Source of the DNA: Persicaria tinctoria
Lineage: Eukaryota > Streptophyta > Magnoliopsida > Caryophyllales > Polygonaceae
DNA: 64,000 nucleotides
Assembly (NCBI GenBank): GCA_037127255.1
Contig: JBANSL010000004.1
Span: 74,794,627-74,858,626, forward strand
Direction: 5' to 3'
A program made the translations under genes and the position numbers. Shown in pieces: positions 11,990-24,280 of this stretch (position 1 is the first letter of the stretch; each line of letters starts with the position of its first letter). The notes under the pieces were generated by a model. It was given only the letters and a program-made list of their open reading frames with translations. It did no database searches and had not been told where the DNA came from.

Positions 11990-12255
11990 GTTGGGTTATT
12001 TTATAGGAAAATACAAAAAAATAAGACATTGGCAACGGGAAATCAAAGTCGTGGCGATTTGGGGTAGCTATTTTTGTTTTTCCGCAATTGCTAGCAACGG
12101 CAAACCTTTGCCGTTGCTAATGTTGAGGGGTGTCCTCTTAAAGTGCTGTGACGGGACCAACGCCCTAGCAAAGCAGTGGCAAAAGCCTATCATTTGTCAC
12201 GAGAAACCCTTGCCGTTGCTAACTGGTGTCGCAAAAGGAATTTTTATTTATAGTG
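11990..12255. mobile_element. Terminal part of a CACTA-like element (right end)
   Basis: Ends in TTTATTTATAGTG, the inverse of a CACTATAAATAAA terminus. Just inside are inverted subterminal words of the TTGCCGTTGCTA / TAGCAACGGCAA type at about 12090-12120 and 12210-12225, as expected for CACTA subterminal repeats. No matching left end was found in the window; it may have been separated by the Athila-like insertion. Bases after the end are ATG. Confidence 0.5.
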
Positions 12256-12259
12256 ATGA

Positions 12260-13360
12260 CACTTGTGAGGTTTCCATACAATCTGGCGTATGAGCATTAG
12301 TTAGTTTGATTATTGGTTGGATGTTCAGTTTAGAGCAATTTTATTTGATTTTCATTGTATGTATAAACCCCTAATGAAAAGCCTTAGTAAATTCGGTCAT
12401 ATTTTTTTCATGATTTGGAATTACATGTTGGGTTGATGAGTGCAAGGAGGATAAAATTCCCTTGTACCGCTCGAGTGGGTTAAAATTCACTCGAGTGAAA
12501 AGAATCATCAGTAAACCAAACAAAATCTTAGATAATGTCAAGTCGAGGAGGATATAAAATTCACTCGAAAAGAAGAAAAAAGGTATTGTTAATTAGTAAC
12601 CGATTCTGCTTGTGGAGCATAAAATTCACACAAGGAGGAAGAAAATAAAAGAAAAGAATAGAGAGCTTCATTGAAAATCCGAAGTAGAAAAGACTTAGTA
12701 ATACATGGGTGTTTATGACTATTTTTTTTATTGCTAACTATTTTTTTTTATTGCTCAATACATTCAAAATGCAAGCATCCTCTGAACTTTTAATTAGTCG
12801 GGCTTATATACAATGAGTACGAAGGATTTGATGTGGGTCTGATAGTGTCGTATCTACTTTGAGCTTAATTGATAAATACTTTAGAAAGCCATATAGTAGG
12901 CAAACTGATGAGTGATCATTCCTAGAAATATCTTTGAGTTTTTTGTTCGTCTTTCTAGAGTCGTCTTTTTATATTGAGTCTTGCTTGGGGACAAGCAAGG
13001 TTCAAGCATGGGGTGATTTGATAACATTTATTTTATTCATATTTTAGGGTTGCATTTGCTTATTAGTTTATGACATTTTCATGCATATTTATCGTATTTT
13101 ATACTTTATTTATTTTATTTTGCATTTTCGGAGTCTACACCGAGTGTTTATTTATTTCAGACATTTTGAGGTTATTATTGTGGTAATCCAAGAGTTGATA
13201 TGAAGGAGCGTGTATGATTGGATTGGACCATGGAAGCTAAACTGCAAAAACTGTCAAATTTGAATCTTATGGGCTGAATTTGTAATTAGGTGTTAGATTG
13301 GATTTTAATTCTTAAGTTATGTGGGTTGAAATGTAATTTATCTAATTTCTTTATATATAT
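12260..13360 (+). mobile_element. 3' fragment of a Ty3/gypsy element (3' UTR, PPT, partial LTR)
   Basis: GGACAAGCAAGG and CAAGCATGGGGTGATT near 12990-13016 match the purine-rich tract that precedes the 3' LTR of Athila/Tat elements. TGATAACATTT at 13018 is a plausible LTR start. The LTR part runs to a (TA)n tract at about 13355, where it abuts an oppositely oriented gag fragment. No coding potential in 12260-13000. Confidence 0.45.
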
Positions 13361-13369
13361 ATACTCTCG

Positions 13370-14700
13370 TATCTCCTCAAGTATAAGTTGCAGGTCATCT
13401 TTCTTACCTTCTCTGTCAGGGTGATCATGAGCTCTGTAGGGCGGGGGATCTCTTTGATATTGGGGCGGACGATAATGACTCCAGTTTTGTGGCTGATGTT
13501 GTCCTGAATAATTCCCCCCCCCCCCCGCGTAACGTGCCTCTTTGTGGGTTTCAGCGATGCGTACTTGGTCGGTGTGTGGGCACGCAGTAGTATTGTGCCT
13601 CACATACCCACATTTCAAACAAGGTTTATCTTTAGAAAGGAATTTAACTTGTTTGGTGAGATGACATACCTAATCATTATGGAATTGTTCCCTAACGTCA
13701 GGATCAATCTCCTTTGGTGGCTCATATAAGGACGTAGATGGGGCAGACCTTTCATACATTTCAAATGAGGCCGCAGAAGTCACATAGGTGTTGTCGTAGT
13801 TAGCCAATGTCCCAAAGGTTTCCCAAGCACGCCGTGGGGTGTACTCGAGATACCTGTAGGCAGTGTAGTTGTTGATCCGCTCCTTAGTTGGTGCATCCAG
13901 ACAAATGAAGATGATCTCCTAGATCACGTAGGGTGGTTGTCCATGCGTAGGATAGGATTTCAGAAGCCTTTTGTAGTGCTCCCAGACTTGTGCTAATGTC
14001 TCCCCTGACTTCTGTCTCAAAGTTGTGATTTATTGTTTAAGCGCAACTGTTTTGGCAGGAGGAAAAAACTTGTTAAGAAACGAGTCTTGTAGTTCATTCC
14101 ACATGCGAATTGATTGTGAAGGCAGACCCTCGAGCCATTGTGATGCTAATCCTGCAAGAGTTCAACGAAATGCCTTCAGTTTCAGATATTCTACATTAGC
14201 ACCATCTGCAATAGCTTCGCATAAATCTAGAAAAGTAGTAACAGGCTCCAAAGGACATTCATTGGGTTTCCCCCTAAATTGATTCCTCCTAATTTCAGTA
14301 ATAAAAGAAGGACGAATTTCAAAGTTAATGCACGTGAGGACGATTAGCGATTCTGGAACTTTCAGAGTAGGGTGCATGTACTCATTTGCGTTCGCAAGGA
14401 TATGCTGATATTGTTCCTCAAGCTCTCGTTGGGCAGTGACTTCGCGATCCACCCTTTGCTCCCACCTTTGTTGGTTCTGCTGATATTCTGCCTCTCGTTG
14501 GGCGTACTCTACTTCCCTGGTGGTGAATTCCTCAATCCGTAGGCGGAGTTGCTCAAGCTACTATGATGTGCTGGTGTGAGCAGGACCTCATTATCGTTGT
14601 TAGTTGTCAACATGAGTCTCCTCATAAGCCTTTGCTGAAGATGGGAAAATAACTCAGGCTCGAGAGTAGGGTCAATAGGTGTGCGATCAGTTCTTCGCAT
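13370..14700 (-). pseudogene. Decayed gag of a second Athila-like element
   Basis: Reading from the ATG at 14700 the product starts MRRTDRTPID and is homologous to the gag at 2350 (MRRSGQTPEF). Broken pieces follow: the capsid segment ECPLEPVTTFLDLCEAIADG (about 14280-14200), then a zinc knuckle in which the first cysteine pair and CPHTDQ remain, then QPQNWSHYRPP and KKDDLQLILEEIREY. Stops and frameshifts separate these. Where the first element has its UAG, this copy reads through with QHQPQNW and no stop. The fragment stops at the TA microsatellite near 13360, so protease and everything downstream are missing. Confidence 0.75.
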
Positions 14701-14769
14701 GCACCTGAAAAGCAAAAACAAAAAGACAAAGAGAGTAAAAAGGAACTAAAAAGGGCGTGATTGATAGAT

Positions 14770-14787
14770 TCCCCGGCAACGGCGCCA
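14770..14787 (-). promoter_or_regulatory. Perfect 18-base tRNA-Asp primer binding site
   Basis: The plus strand reads TCCCCGGCAACGGCGCCA, identical to the 3' end of plant tRNA-Asp(GTC). It lies 5 bases from the LTR end at 14793 and sets the element's orientation as minus. Confidence 0.9.
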
Positions 14788-14792
14788 AAATT

Positions 14793-17449
14793 TGTTAGGG
14801 GGAAAATCAAGTATGAAATAAATATCAAATATAAATCTCAAACCGAATCCCTGAACCACGCAAATAAAAATCACAAGACTTCCTCCCGTTGTAGTGGAAG
14901 GGAATCAAGATCGTATCCACGAGGAAGCGTTTCAGCGCTCACCAAATCAGTTCCAGAATCCTCTCGAAATCGACCAGAAGGCTCCTCGATATCGAGTAGA
15001 GTACTCAATCTCGACTAAACCTGTCGACTGAAACCTGCAAAACAGACCAACAATAGCGAAAACGAAGCAAGTCGAGTACATGTGTACTCGATGTCGACCA
15101 AAGTCCTCGACATCGACTAGATTTGGTCGAGATCGAGTAGTGCAGAGGACAAAAATCATAACTTTGTGAACGGAATAAAAACAGAAACAACACGAAATTT
15201 GTGGGAATTCAATAATATAAAAGACTTCCAGAATCGAGGTTTCAATGCCACAACGATAACCATATAAGAATCATGCTAAAGGTATAAAAGATCATGCATT
15301 TTCATCAAATAACTTTTGTTATTAACAAATAGGAAGATAGAGGCTCTCGCATAAACCCTAATTTTTACTAACCCTTTTCACATAATTAATCCAAGTTGTA
15401 TTAAAATCACTTTCGCTTCAATAACACAAACAAGGATCACCTTCAACTTTCGCAAAAGAATCATGCTCATAGGGATAGAACATGAAATTGCATCAAAAGG
15501 TTGTACCTTTATTGCATTACCTTACATGACTACCGTCGGGCACACCCCGACCCTAGAAGTTGGGTGACTACTCGCTCTTCATCATAAAGAAACACATTAA
15601 TAACAAAAGGGAACTAAATTTCATAAAACTGAATAAAAACTTACAACTGATCGAAATCAAATCCGCTCTCGCTAGACAAAACCTTTCTCGGCTCCAAGCT
15701 CTCTAAAACTCTCTGAACTCGCTATCTATGGTGTGACACAATTGCTTGTGGCTTGGATGATCCCTAAAATCAGCCCCTAAGGCCTTATTTATAGTATTCA
15801 ATCCCCGCTATCCAAGGAAAGAATATTCTATCTATATCTAAAACTATCTATCTCTTTCCTAAGATATACTTTGATAAATAAAGGAAATAAAACAAATAAA
15901 TTCCCCTAAAGTAAATATGGGAATTACTAATGTGAATAAATATCTTCAACTCTTGATAGATCTTCGTGACTTCACTTGCAAGTAATCTCTGATCCGGATC
16001 TCCGCTTGATTTCGGCTCGGAATGGCTCTGAAGAGTACTCGACATCGACTAATGTCCTCAACATCGAGTACTTTTCTTCTCCTCAGATTCTAATCGAGCT
16101 CGACTATGATTCAGACAGTCAATGGGTACTCGACATCGGGTAGACTCCTCGATGTCGACTAGATCTGTGCTCTCAAGCGAGTTGTTGCTCGTCTCGTGCT
16201 CGACTGTGTGGATTTCGACCAAAGTGCTCGATATCGACCAGAGTAGTCGGTATCGACTAGTCATGTCGAGTAGGGTGGCACAACGGGCCGAAACCGAACC
16301 GACCTTAACGGGTCGGGCCGAAACCGACGACCCGATTTTTTGGGAGGGGTGGCCCGAAGACCGAATATTCGGTTATAGTTTTTTAGGTTTTTGGCCCGAA
16401 AAACCTGGAAAAAAAAAACGAATTGTCCTCTGCATTGTATATTTGCCCCCCCAAAAAAAACCTATAGGGTTGTAAAATTCAAATTTCAAACTTTTCCCAA
16501 ATACATCAACGTCTCAAATTTCTCATAATCTCACAAGTTTCACAACAAGTCTCACAACAATCTTCAATCTTGTTTCTGTAAAAATCAGCCAAGTGCCCAA
16601 CCACAATAAAAACAAATGAATCAAGGGATTCAAGGGATATATGAAAGATTGGAAGAAAAAAAATTGGGGCTTTGGATTCACTCGCCTTCAAGCACTAGAA
16701 AAATCGACCAGGGCCTACACAACTTTAGGCAATAGCGGTCAGCGGGTTGGGACGGCCGGACGGGAGATGGCAGAAGCGGCAGTCTTCGATGGATGGGAGT
16801 GGCGGCTCTGGCTCAGCTGTCTTGGGGCTGGGACATGTGAAAGAAAGGGAGGCTAAGACCGTGAGAGGGTCTGGTTACAGGCTGGGAGCGTGAATGAAAA
16901 CTGAAAAATGGGATTCAAGATTAAGTGAAACAAAGAAAATAAGGAAGCCGTCGGCCACTTAGGGTTTAAAAAAAAAATCGGTTATTCGGGCCGAAACCGA
17001 AAATTTCGGTTCGGTTACGGTTTTCGGCCTGAAACCAAAATTTATTTTTTAAGGACCGAAGACCGAATCGTTAATTATCGGGCCGGCCCGAAACCACATT
17101 TTTTGGTTCGACTTTGGGTCTGTTTTCGAGCTGGGCCTAATTCTGAGCAATCCTAATATCGAGTGGTCTTTCTCTTCACTTTTGCTCGATGTGGCCTGGT
17201 TCAGCTCCTGTTTGACCTTGGACTTTCTGTAGTGGACCTCGAGCTTTTCCATGATTTCTTTCTCTTCTCCAAATTGCGGTAAAATGCCTCGATTTCTGCA
17301 AAATTAAACAGAAACTAATGTAGATTCCATAATTTGGGAAATAAACATAAACTACATAGATTCTGTACTATTCTAATCCAATGATATGAAATGCAGGCAG
17401 AAGTCGATATAAAAGTTAATGTAAAACATGTCAATTTAGGCTCACAACA
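14793..17449 (-). repeat. 5' LTR of the second Athila-like element, interrupted
   Basis: On the minus strand it starts TGTTGTGAGCC (17449) and ends CCCCTAACA (14793). Long stretches align with the LTR at 7433-9738: the leader containing ACAGAATCTATGTAGTTTATG, the CGCATAAACCC region near 15350, and the ATTTCATACTTGATTT end. It carries about nine TCGANNTCGA words (14960-15140, 16025-16265). About 0.84 kb of hAT-like sequence interrupts it, so the original LTR was about 1.8 kb. The matching 3' LTR is absent. Confidence 0.75.
16271..17110. mobile_element. hAT-like non-autonomous repeat rich in CGGGCCGAAACCG words
   Basis: Begins TAGGGTGGCACAACGGG inside the LTR, and the two ends are packed with GGGCCGAAACCGAACCG-type words (16285-16380 and 16978-17095). 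The middle is ordinary AT-rich DNA with no coding potential. The start resembles the TAGGG(C/A)TGGCA ends of two other hAT elements in this window. No matching right terminus or 8-bp duplication could be found, so the right boundary is approximate. Confidence 0.45.
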
Positions 17450-18050
17450 GCAAGCAACCATCTCAAAGCGATCAAGTCTTCTAAAAGCATTGGTCATCCC
17501 AAAGTTTCTCTCTCGTTCTCATAAAGCTTAGTGTGGGTAGTCTTTGAGAGTTGAGGGAAACACAACACTTATTGTACAAGTCATTTGTTTTACTCTAAGA
17601 GTTTTCATACTTGATCAAACACACATTGGTGTGTAGTGAGAACTTTTATTTCACTTGTAAAAGTTGAGTGCTAGAATAGAAGCGGTGAGGCTTTGTATAG
17701 AGGAAGTGAAGTTATAGGCTCAAGGAAAGTAAAATAAGAAGGGTTTGAATCATACGGGTTGGATAACCATAGGCGTGGACGTAGGCCAAGTTCGTGCCGA
17801 ACCTCGTTAAAAATTCATATGTTCATCTTTTATTCCGCATTTACTTATTCTTATTGAGTTTTACTTCGTCAAGATTTGATAGCCATATCAAGGTCTTGAT
17901 AAGTTGGTTTGAATATCTCTTAAAATGTTTTGTTTTGCAAAAATCGAGCATACTATATTCACTCCCACCCCTTTTAGAGTATTATTCATTGCTTTATAGA
18001 CTCTTCATTGGGCTACGCGTGGTTGTTGCTCATAGGACTAGAATTATTTA
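17450..18050 (+). repeat. Copia-type LTR fragment (tentative)
   Basis: Contains GGATAACCATAGGCGTGG and GCCGAACCTCGTTAAAAA near 17760-17815, phrases typical of the 3' half of long plant Ty1/copia LTRs as I remember them. No second LTR, PBS or coding region is nearby. Confidence 0.35.
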
Positions 18051-18550
18051 ACCTTCTCGGCCTTTTCCTCCTTATCGCTTTTGCGAGCCTGGCGTAGCAG
18101 CGACTTGGACGGTTGGAGCTCCTCTTGCAACTTCTGACAACTAATGGCCCCGTCGCCTCTCCTCCTCCAGTGAGCAAGGGCAAAAAAAAACACACACACG
18201 GAGCAAAAATAAACTCTCAAAGCTTGGGACCCAAACTTTTTTGCTTTTAGCCAAATTTATCCCCCAAACCTCCACCTTCCATGCAGAATCCTTTGCCAAA
18301 CACAACAAGTTTTAGGTTTTTTTTAACCTCCAAAAAAAGATGCTACCAAACACGCATTAAGTAGTAAAAAAATACTAAAGTATTTTTATATAAAAAAATC
18401 TAAATATGTTGCTTCTTAGAAAAATATTTATAATATCAAAACAGAAATTCATAAACTTATTAGGTATATTTGCGTAAAATATTTTACGTCACTTAATTTG
18501 AGAATAGTACAAGTTTATACATACAAAACATTTACTGTATTTTTAGCCTA
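18051..18550. other. Intergenic, nothing recognised
   Basis: A GC-richer first 150 bases followed by AT-rich DNA. No gene, terminal repeat or RNA is visible. Confidence 0.5.
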
Positions 18551-18740
18551 TACCCTAAGGGTATATGATAAGATTATAATTGAGAAAGATACCCTACTAA
18601 AAATAAACGACATTAGGAATCTAATATAAATTTGGGGCAATTTGCAAAATAGCCACGAAATAAGGCATAATTTGCGAAATGTCCACGTTTTGGGACAAAT
18701 TTGTAAAATGTCCACAATATAAACCCTTCCTATGCGTTTC

Positions 18741-18741
18741 T

Positions 18742-18801
<60 letters not shown>
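18741..18801. repeat. (CT)n microsatellite
   Basis: About 30 uninterrupted CT units. Frames reading SLSLSL or REREREs across it are artefacts. Confidence 0.95.
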
Positions 18802-18805
<4 letters not shown>

Positions 18806-18903
18806 CCTCCTACGTTGTTTCCGCCTCTCGCCTCTGCAAGATCTGAATCCCGTCGAATTATTGAAGAAAAGGAGGAGGAAGATCCGACTCAGTAGGAGGA
18901 ATC

Positions 18904-19097
18904 GAAGAGGAGGAAGATCCGGCCGTCGAGCGAGTAGTGGCAAGGCGGAGGCAAATCCGTAGGCGGAGCCGAAGGCGTCCAGATCTGCACCGGTAGAATC
19001 AAAGAGGAGGAAGATTCGGCCGTCGAGCGAGCAGTGGCAAGGCGGAGGCAGATCCGTATGCGGAGCCGAAGGCGGCCAGATCTGCGCCGGTTCTGAT
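18904..19097. repeat. Two tandem copies of a 97-bp GC-rich unit
   Basis: GAGGAGGAAGAT(C/T)CGGCC recurs 97 bases apart (18907 and 19004), and the following bases (GCGGAGCCGAAGGCG..CCAG) repeat with few changes. Confidence 0.8.
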
Positions 19098-19509
19098 TCC
19101 TCTATTGATTGACGTCGATCGCCGGATCTATGGCCAGAAGAGCTGGACGACGAAGGGGTTGATGCGCTCGATTTCCAGTCGAGGCAGCGGCGAGGCGTAG
19201 GCGGAGGCGGATGCCGAGCGAGCGAGCGAGCGAGGGAGGCCGGGAGGCGGTGGTGAGCGAGCGAGCGAGGGAGGGAGGCGGTTGTGAGCGAGCGACGGAG
19301 CGAGGGAGGGAGCGAGCGGCACCGAAGCGAAGGAGGCCAGATCGAGCGAGGCCGGAGCGAGCCGGAGCTGCCGGAGGGAGGTGGGGGTTTCCTCTTCGCA
19401 TAAATCGGGAGGAAGAAGAAAGCTTTTTATGAAAATTACAAAAATCACCCTACAAATTATAGAAATTAAAAAAACTATCTATATTTTATTAAGTGATCCA
19501 TAATCTATA

Positions 19510-20459
19510 TTTTTATTTTTGCACAACAAAATGTTATATTTGCACAACATACGATTATATTTACACAATTTACGGTTATATTTGCACGACAAAATGTTAA
19601 AATAAAAATAAAAAATAAAACTAAACTTGCTTCAATTTATTCTGAATCGCTTACAGTTTATTGAGAAAGTATGAAATTACATTGATATAAAATAAGATCA
19701 TATTGAGTATAAATTAACAAGTCTCGATTGTTGTGCAAAAATAACATATAGTTGAGCAAAAATAAGATGATGCTGAGCAAAATTTCACCAATCCCTCATG
19801 TTGTGCAATTATTGTCTATTGATGAGCAAAAATAAGACCATGTTGTGCAAAAATAAGAGCATGTTGATCAATAATTTATTGAGAAAGTATGAAATTATAT
19901 TGAGATAAAATAAGATCATGTTGAGAATAAATTCACAAGTCTCAATTGTTGTGCAAAAATAACATATAGTTGAGCAAAAATAAGATGATGTTGAGCAAAA
20001 TTTCATCAATCTCCCATGTTGTGCAATTATTGTCTATTGATGAGCAAAAATAAGAGTACGTTGTGCAAATATAACCGTAAGTTGTGCAAATATGACCCCA
20101 TTCTATTATTTTTTTTATTTTATTTTTTAACATTTTGTCGTGCAAATATAAGAGGACGTTGTGCAAATATGATCATAAGTTGTGCAAATATGACCCTAGT
20201 CTAGGTTTTTTTTTTTTTTTAACTTTTTATCATGCAAATATAAGAGCATTTTGTGCAAATATAAAACGTAAATTGTGCAAATATGATCCAAGTCTTTTTT
20301 TTTATATTTTGTTGTGCAAAAATAAGAGTACGTTGTGCAAATATTATCCAAGTCTAGTTTTTTTTTTATTATTATTTTAACATTTCATCGTGCAAATATA
20401 AGAGTATGTTGTGCAAATATAACCGTAAGTTGTGCAAATATGACCCAGGTCTAGTTTTA

Positions 20460-20492
<33 letters not shown>

Positions 20493-20945
20493 TTAACATT
20501 TTGTCGTGCAAATATAAGAGTACGATGTGCAAATTATAACCGTAAATTGTACAAATATGACCGAAGTCTAGTTTTTTTTTACATTTTGTCATGCAAAAAT
20601 AAAAGTATGTTGTGCAAATATAACCGTAAGTTGTGAAAATATGACCCAAGTCTAGTTTTTTTTCCTTTTTAACATTTTGTCGTGCAAATATAAGAGTACG
20701 TTGCGCAAATAAAACCGTAAGTTGTGCAAATATGACCAAGTCTAGTTTTTTTAAAAAATTTGTTTTTAGATTTTGTCGTGCAAATATAAGAGGACGTTGT
20801 GCAAATATAACCATAAGTTGTGCAAATATGACCCAAATCTAGTTTTTTGTTTTTTTTTTTAAAATATTTTGTCGTGCAAATATAAGAGTACGTTGTGCAA
20901 ATATAACCGTAAGCTGTGCAAATATGACTCAAGTCTAGTTTAGAC
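19510..20945. repeat. Minisatellite array built on TTGTGCAAATAT
   Basis: A 208-bp unit is duplicated in tandem (19662-19869 and 19870-20070). After that come about nine units of 85-115 bp, each with three sub-repeats around GTTGTGCAAATATAACCGTAA, joined by CAAGTCTAG, a T-run and AACATTTTGTCGTGC. Unit length varies with the T-run and an ATT microsatellite (20461-20492). A short inverted copy lies at 19518-19600. Frames through it on either strand give repetitive peptides and are not genes. Confidence 0.85.
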
Positions 20946-22593
20946 ATAATGACGAGTTTGTAAACTTTTTCGAGTTGATCGGATCGGAGTTTTGATCCCT
21001 TTACAAGTTTTGATTGATTACATACTGCATATATCATTATGTACATAAAAGGCCCAACTCATTACACAACTAAACGGGAAAGATGAACGGGAGAGGGGTA
21101 GAGAGATCTAATTCTGGAGAATTGTAGAGAGATTTGGGGATCTGTTCTTCGAATTGAATCTGAAAGCAAGAACGACGACGATCCATTCCAGTTCTTCAGA
21201 TCCCACGCCGAAGGAGCTTCGCCTCCAGATCCGGCGACGAGCGAGAGGGCGAGGACGAGAGAGCGAGCGAGCTCGAGGAAGCGGCCGAAGAGATCAAGGT
21301 AGCCGGAGAGATCAAGAGAGTCGAGAGTTGGAGATAGAATTGGGGATATGTTTGTTAATTGGGATCTAATTGAATTAGTATATGTAGCGAACATTTTGCT
21401 AATTTGTCAAAAAAGTGGACATTTCACCAATTTGTCCAAAAAAGTGCATGTTTAGCAAAAAATCTCCTTTTTTAATTTCTCATATTCATAGGGTGATTTT
21501 TGTAATAAAATATAGATATTTTTTATAATTTCCATATTTATTAGGTCATTTTTGTAATTTAATAAAAATTCCTTCTTCAACCTTTGTAAACTCGATGAAC
21601 CCGGAGGAGATCTCACTCCGGCCACCTCGCTCGCTCCGCTCGCTACGACCACCTCCCTCGCTCCGCTCGCCCGCTCCGCTCGCCCGTTCCGCCTGCTTGA
21701 CCTCCTTGACGCTCGTATCCGACTCCACCGGCCGCTTGAATTGGAGATCTCGGAGGAATCGCACAGATCTGGAATCGCGATTTCGCTAGAGTCCACCTCG
21801 CTCGACCTGACTAATCGACAGAGTCCACCTTGCTCGACCTCACTCAATCGCTCAATCTCTGGCTCATCGCTCGCTAATTGACGGAGATCTCCGACCATCG
21901 CTCGCTCCCTCGCTCGCTCCGAGGAGACGAGGAAATCCGAGATGTTGCCATCGCCGATTGCCGAATCTCCTCCATCGACAATGAAAACTGAATCAACAAA
22001 AGCAAGCAAAATTGATCAATTAAACTTACTTCCTCTCGTCGACAAAATAGATCCAGAGACGAGATCGAGAGAGCAAAAGATCAAGAGAGATGGAGATCAC
22101 TAGGAGGAGGCGGATCTGGGATCGGGAGGATGAGGCAACGACGGATTTGGGACCGGGAGGATGAGGCAACGACGGATCTGGAACCGGGAGGAGACGGAGA
22201 GAGAGAGAGAGAGAGGGAGGTTCGAGCGTCTGATCTTTAGGGTTATATAGTGGACATTTTGCTAATTTGTCCAAACACGTGTACATTCTTCAAATTCGTC
22301 CAAAAAAGTGCCTATTTTGCAAATTTTTTCTATAAAATTTTGATAATGCATTTTAATTAAAGATATATTTTTTTCTAAAATGAAAAATCTTATCCCATAC
22401 CCCAGGGTATAAGATACTCCAAAAAAAATTTAGTTTAGAGATAACTGGAGGATTCGGATCCTCTTTCATAATTTGTTTTGTTAATAAACCCCATAATAAA
22501 TCTTTTAAGTATATAAACCCTTTTGTTGGTGTTATTATTTGTTTATCCTTAATTGCTTTGGTTTAATAAGAAGTTAATATACTTTAACAATCA

Positions 22594-23388
22594 CCAACAA
22601 ATCTTTTATACATCTCCAAAGAAGGAATCTCTCAATTGATGATATTATGCTACTAAGGAATCAAAATACAAAATTTGAAGATCTTTGCTTTATTTGGCAA
22701 ATAATATGGGAAACAAGAAACAACATTATCTTTAACAACAATAAACTAGACACCCCATCAGCCCTAGTTCAAAGAGTTCAAAATGATATTGCAAACTGGG
22801 AAAGAACAAACGATGAGATACCTAAGATAAACCCACAAAATAAACGACAAAAGGTAAAATGGAACAAACCCCCAAATACAGTAATTAAAATAAACGTTGA
22901 TGGCTCAGTGCGTCCCACTGGCCAGTGTTATGTGGGAGGGGTCATCAGGGACTCCAATGGTCATATTATTGATATTTTTCATCAGGAGATAAGTCAGAGT
23001 TCAGTTCTCCAAGCAGAGGTTCTAGCCATTTCTACAGGCATGCAGAAAGCGATTGAGAGAAGTCTCAAGAAGGTCATAATTGAAGGTGACAATTTAGAAG
23101 CAGTAAAAGCAATTACTGGATCAACACCAATCAAATGGGAGATCTTGCGCCAAATTGAAGAAATCAAGATTCTTTCTAGCTTTTTTGATCATATTGAATT
23201 TAAGCATTGTTATAGAGAAGCAAATAGAGTAGCAGATTTCATTGCTAAGAGTAGAATAAACTGTAATATGTCTACTCTCCCTTTGAACATGGATCTTTGT
23301 AACATCATCCTTCGGGATGATCAAGGTTGTGTTCTGTTTTCCTAAACAGAACCATCCTAATGTTTGCCCACTGTAAAAAAAAAAAAAA
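22594..23388 (+). mobile_element. 5'-truncated LINE (L1-type) with RNase H end, poly(A) and TSD
   Basis: Flanked by perfect 13-bp repeats ACTTTAACAATCA (22581-22593 and 23389-23401) and ending in about 15 A. The frame 22647-23345 (232 aa) is the C-terminal RNase H-like domain found in plant L1 elements. IKINVDGSVRPTGQ carries the first catalytic Asp, then LQAEVLAISTGMQKA, VIIEGDNLEAVKAI, and HCYREANRVADFIAK with the final His/Asp region. The ORF is open to its stop, so the copy is fairly young. Everything upstream (endonuclease, RT) is missing. Confidence 0.9.
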
Positions 23389-23401
23389 ACTTTAACAATC
23401 A

Positions 23402-24240
23402 AATTGAAAACTATTTTTAAAAGTAGTTAACGATAATTATAAATTTACATATGCGATTAGACTAAAATTGAAAACTATATATTGACATTAGCGTTGTTTG
23501 TAATATTTACATATGCGATTAGACTAATCAATTACAATACATATATTTACAATAAAAAATTATATTTATTGTAATACATGAATAATTACACTAACTTATT
23601 CATCGTATCACAATATAGAATCTCTTTGGTCTACTGTATTACAATAAAGGTGAAATATTGTATCACAATACACGAGTTATTGTGTTACAATAATTAATAA
23701 TGTTAATTGCAATGTACGTACTTAGATATTTTATTAGGGATTGAATATATTAAACTATTAATTTTTTTCCCTATAATCTATATTATATTTAATTTGAAGA
23801 TTTTTTGTACCCATTTTTTAAATATATTATTAAAGATGTTAACTTTTAAATAAATAAAAACCATTGAATGGTATAAATGGAACAATATATATTGAAATGT
23901 CTATATAATCAAATAATTTATTATGGGGTCTATAAACTTCAAAAAACAATGAAAATGGTCTATAAAGTCCATTATCTTAAAAATTTATCAAAAAATTGGA
24001 AAATGGAAATTAGGTGTATTTTTTCCAAATTAAAAAATACCCAAGCTTCCTCGGCACGATTCAAAATATCCCAAATCGTGTCTTCGTAACCCCCAATGGA
24101 GCGGGAGATTTCCCTCCCTCAATCTGAAAATCTTCCATATAAAGAGCTTTCAGTGTCTTCGTAACCCCCAAATCCCCAATCGTTCCGAATTCTCTTTCCT
24201 CCAAATCAGGGTTTCTAGTTTCCGATCGTTTTCTTTGACG
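23402..24240. other. AT-rich upstream region of NSE4
   Basis: A phrase TTTACATATGCGATTAGACT is repeated 58 bases apart (about 23444 and 23502). GTGTCTTCGTAACCCCCAA occurs twice (about 24077 and 24152), the second lying just after TATAAAG (24138). The latter is a plausible core promoter about 140 bases before the NSE4 start. Confidence 0.4.
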
Positions 24241-24280
24241 CCGAATTCACTCACCGTCTTCTTCTTCCTGTGAATTCGTC

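Larger units (their letters stand above)
18551..22416. repeat. Inverted-repeat-bounded complex region with GAGCGA-rich blocks
   Basis: The outer ends are reverse-complement related: TATACCCTAAGGGTATATGA (18551 on) and, on the minus strand, TATACCCTGGGGTATGGGAT (from about 22416). Both are followed inwards by AATTTGCAAAATAG(C/G)CAC and ...AAAATGTCCAC. A second inverted pair (TACAAAAATCACCCTA, about 19439 and 21490) is nested inside. Between them lie (CT)n, GC-rich GAGCGA blocks at 19200-19340, 21230-21290 and 21620-21700, and a tandem array. It could be an old TIR element or two head-to-head copies. No transposase is visible. Confidence 0.5.

Noticed and set aside
16263..16270. ATGTCGAG as an 8-bp duplication for the hAT-like repeat
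   Set aside because: No second copy near 17100.
18732..18962. Serine-leucine repeat protein
   Set aside because: Translation of the (CT)n microsatellite.
19211..19432. GC-rich frames on both strands rich in R, E, A or P
   Set aside because: GAGCGA low-complexity DNA; all six frames look alike.
20135..21046. Repetitive peptides of CANIR or ICTTY type
   Set aside because: By-products of the TTGTGCAAATAT array; frames shift between units.
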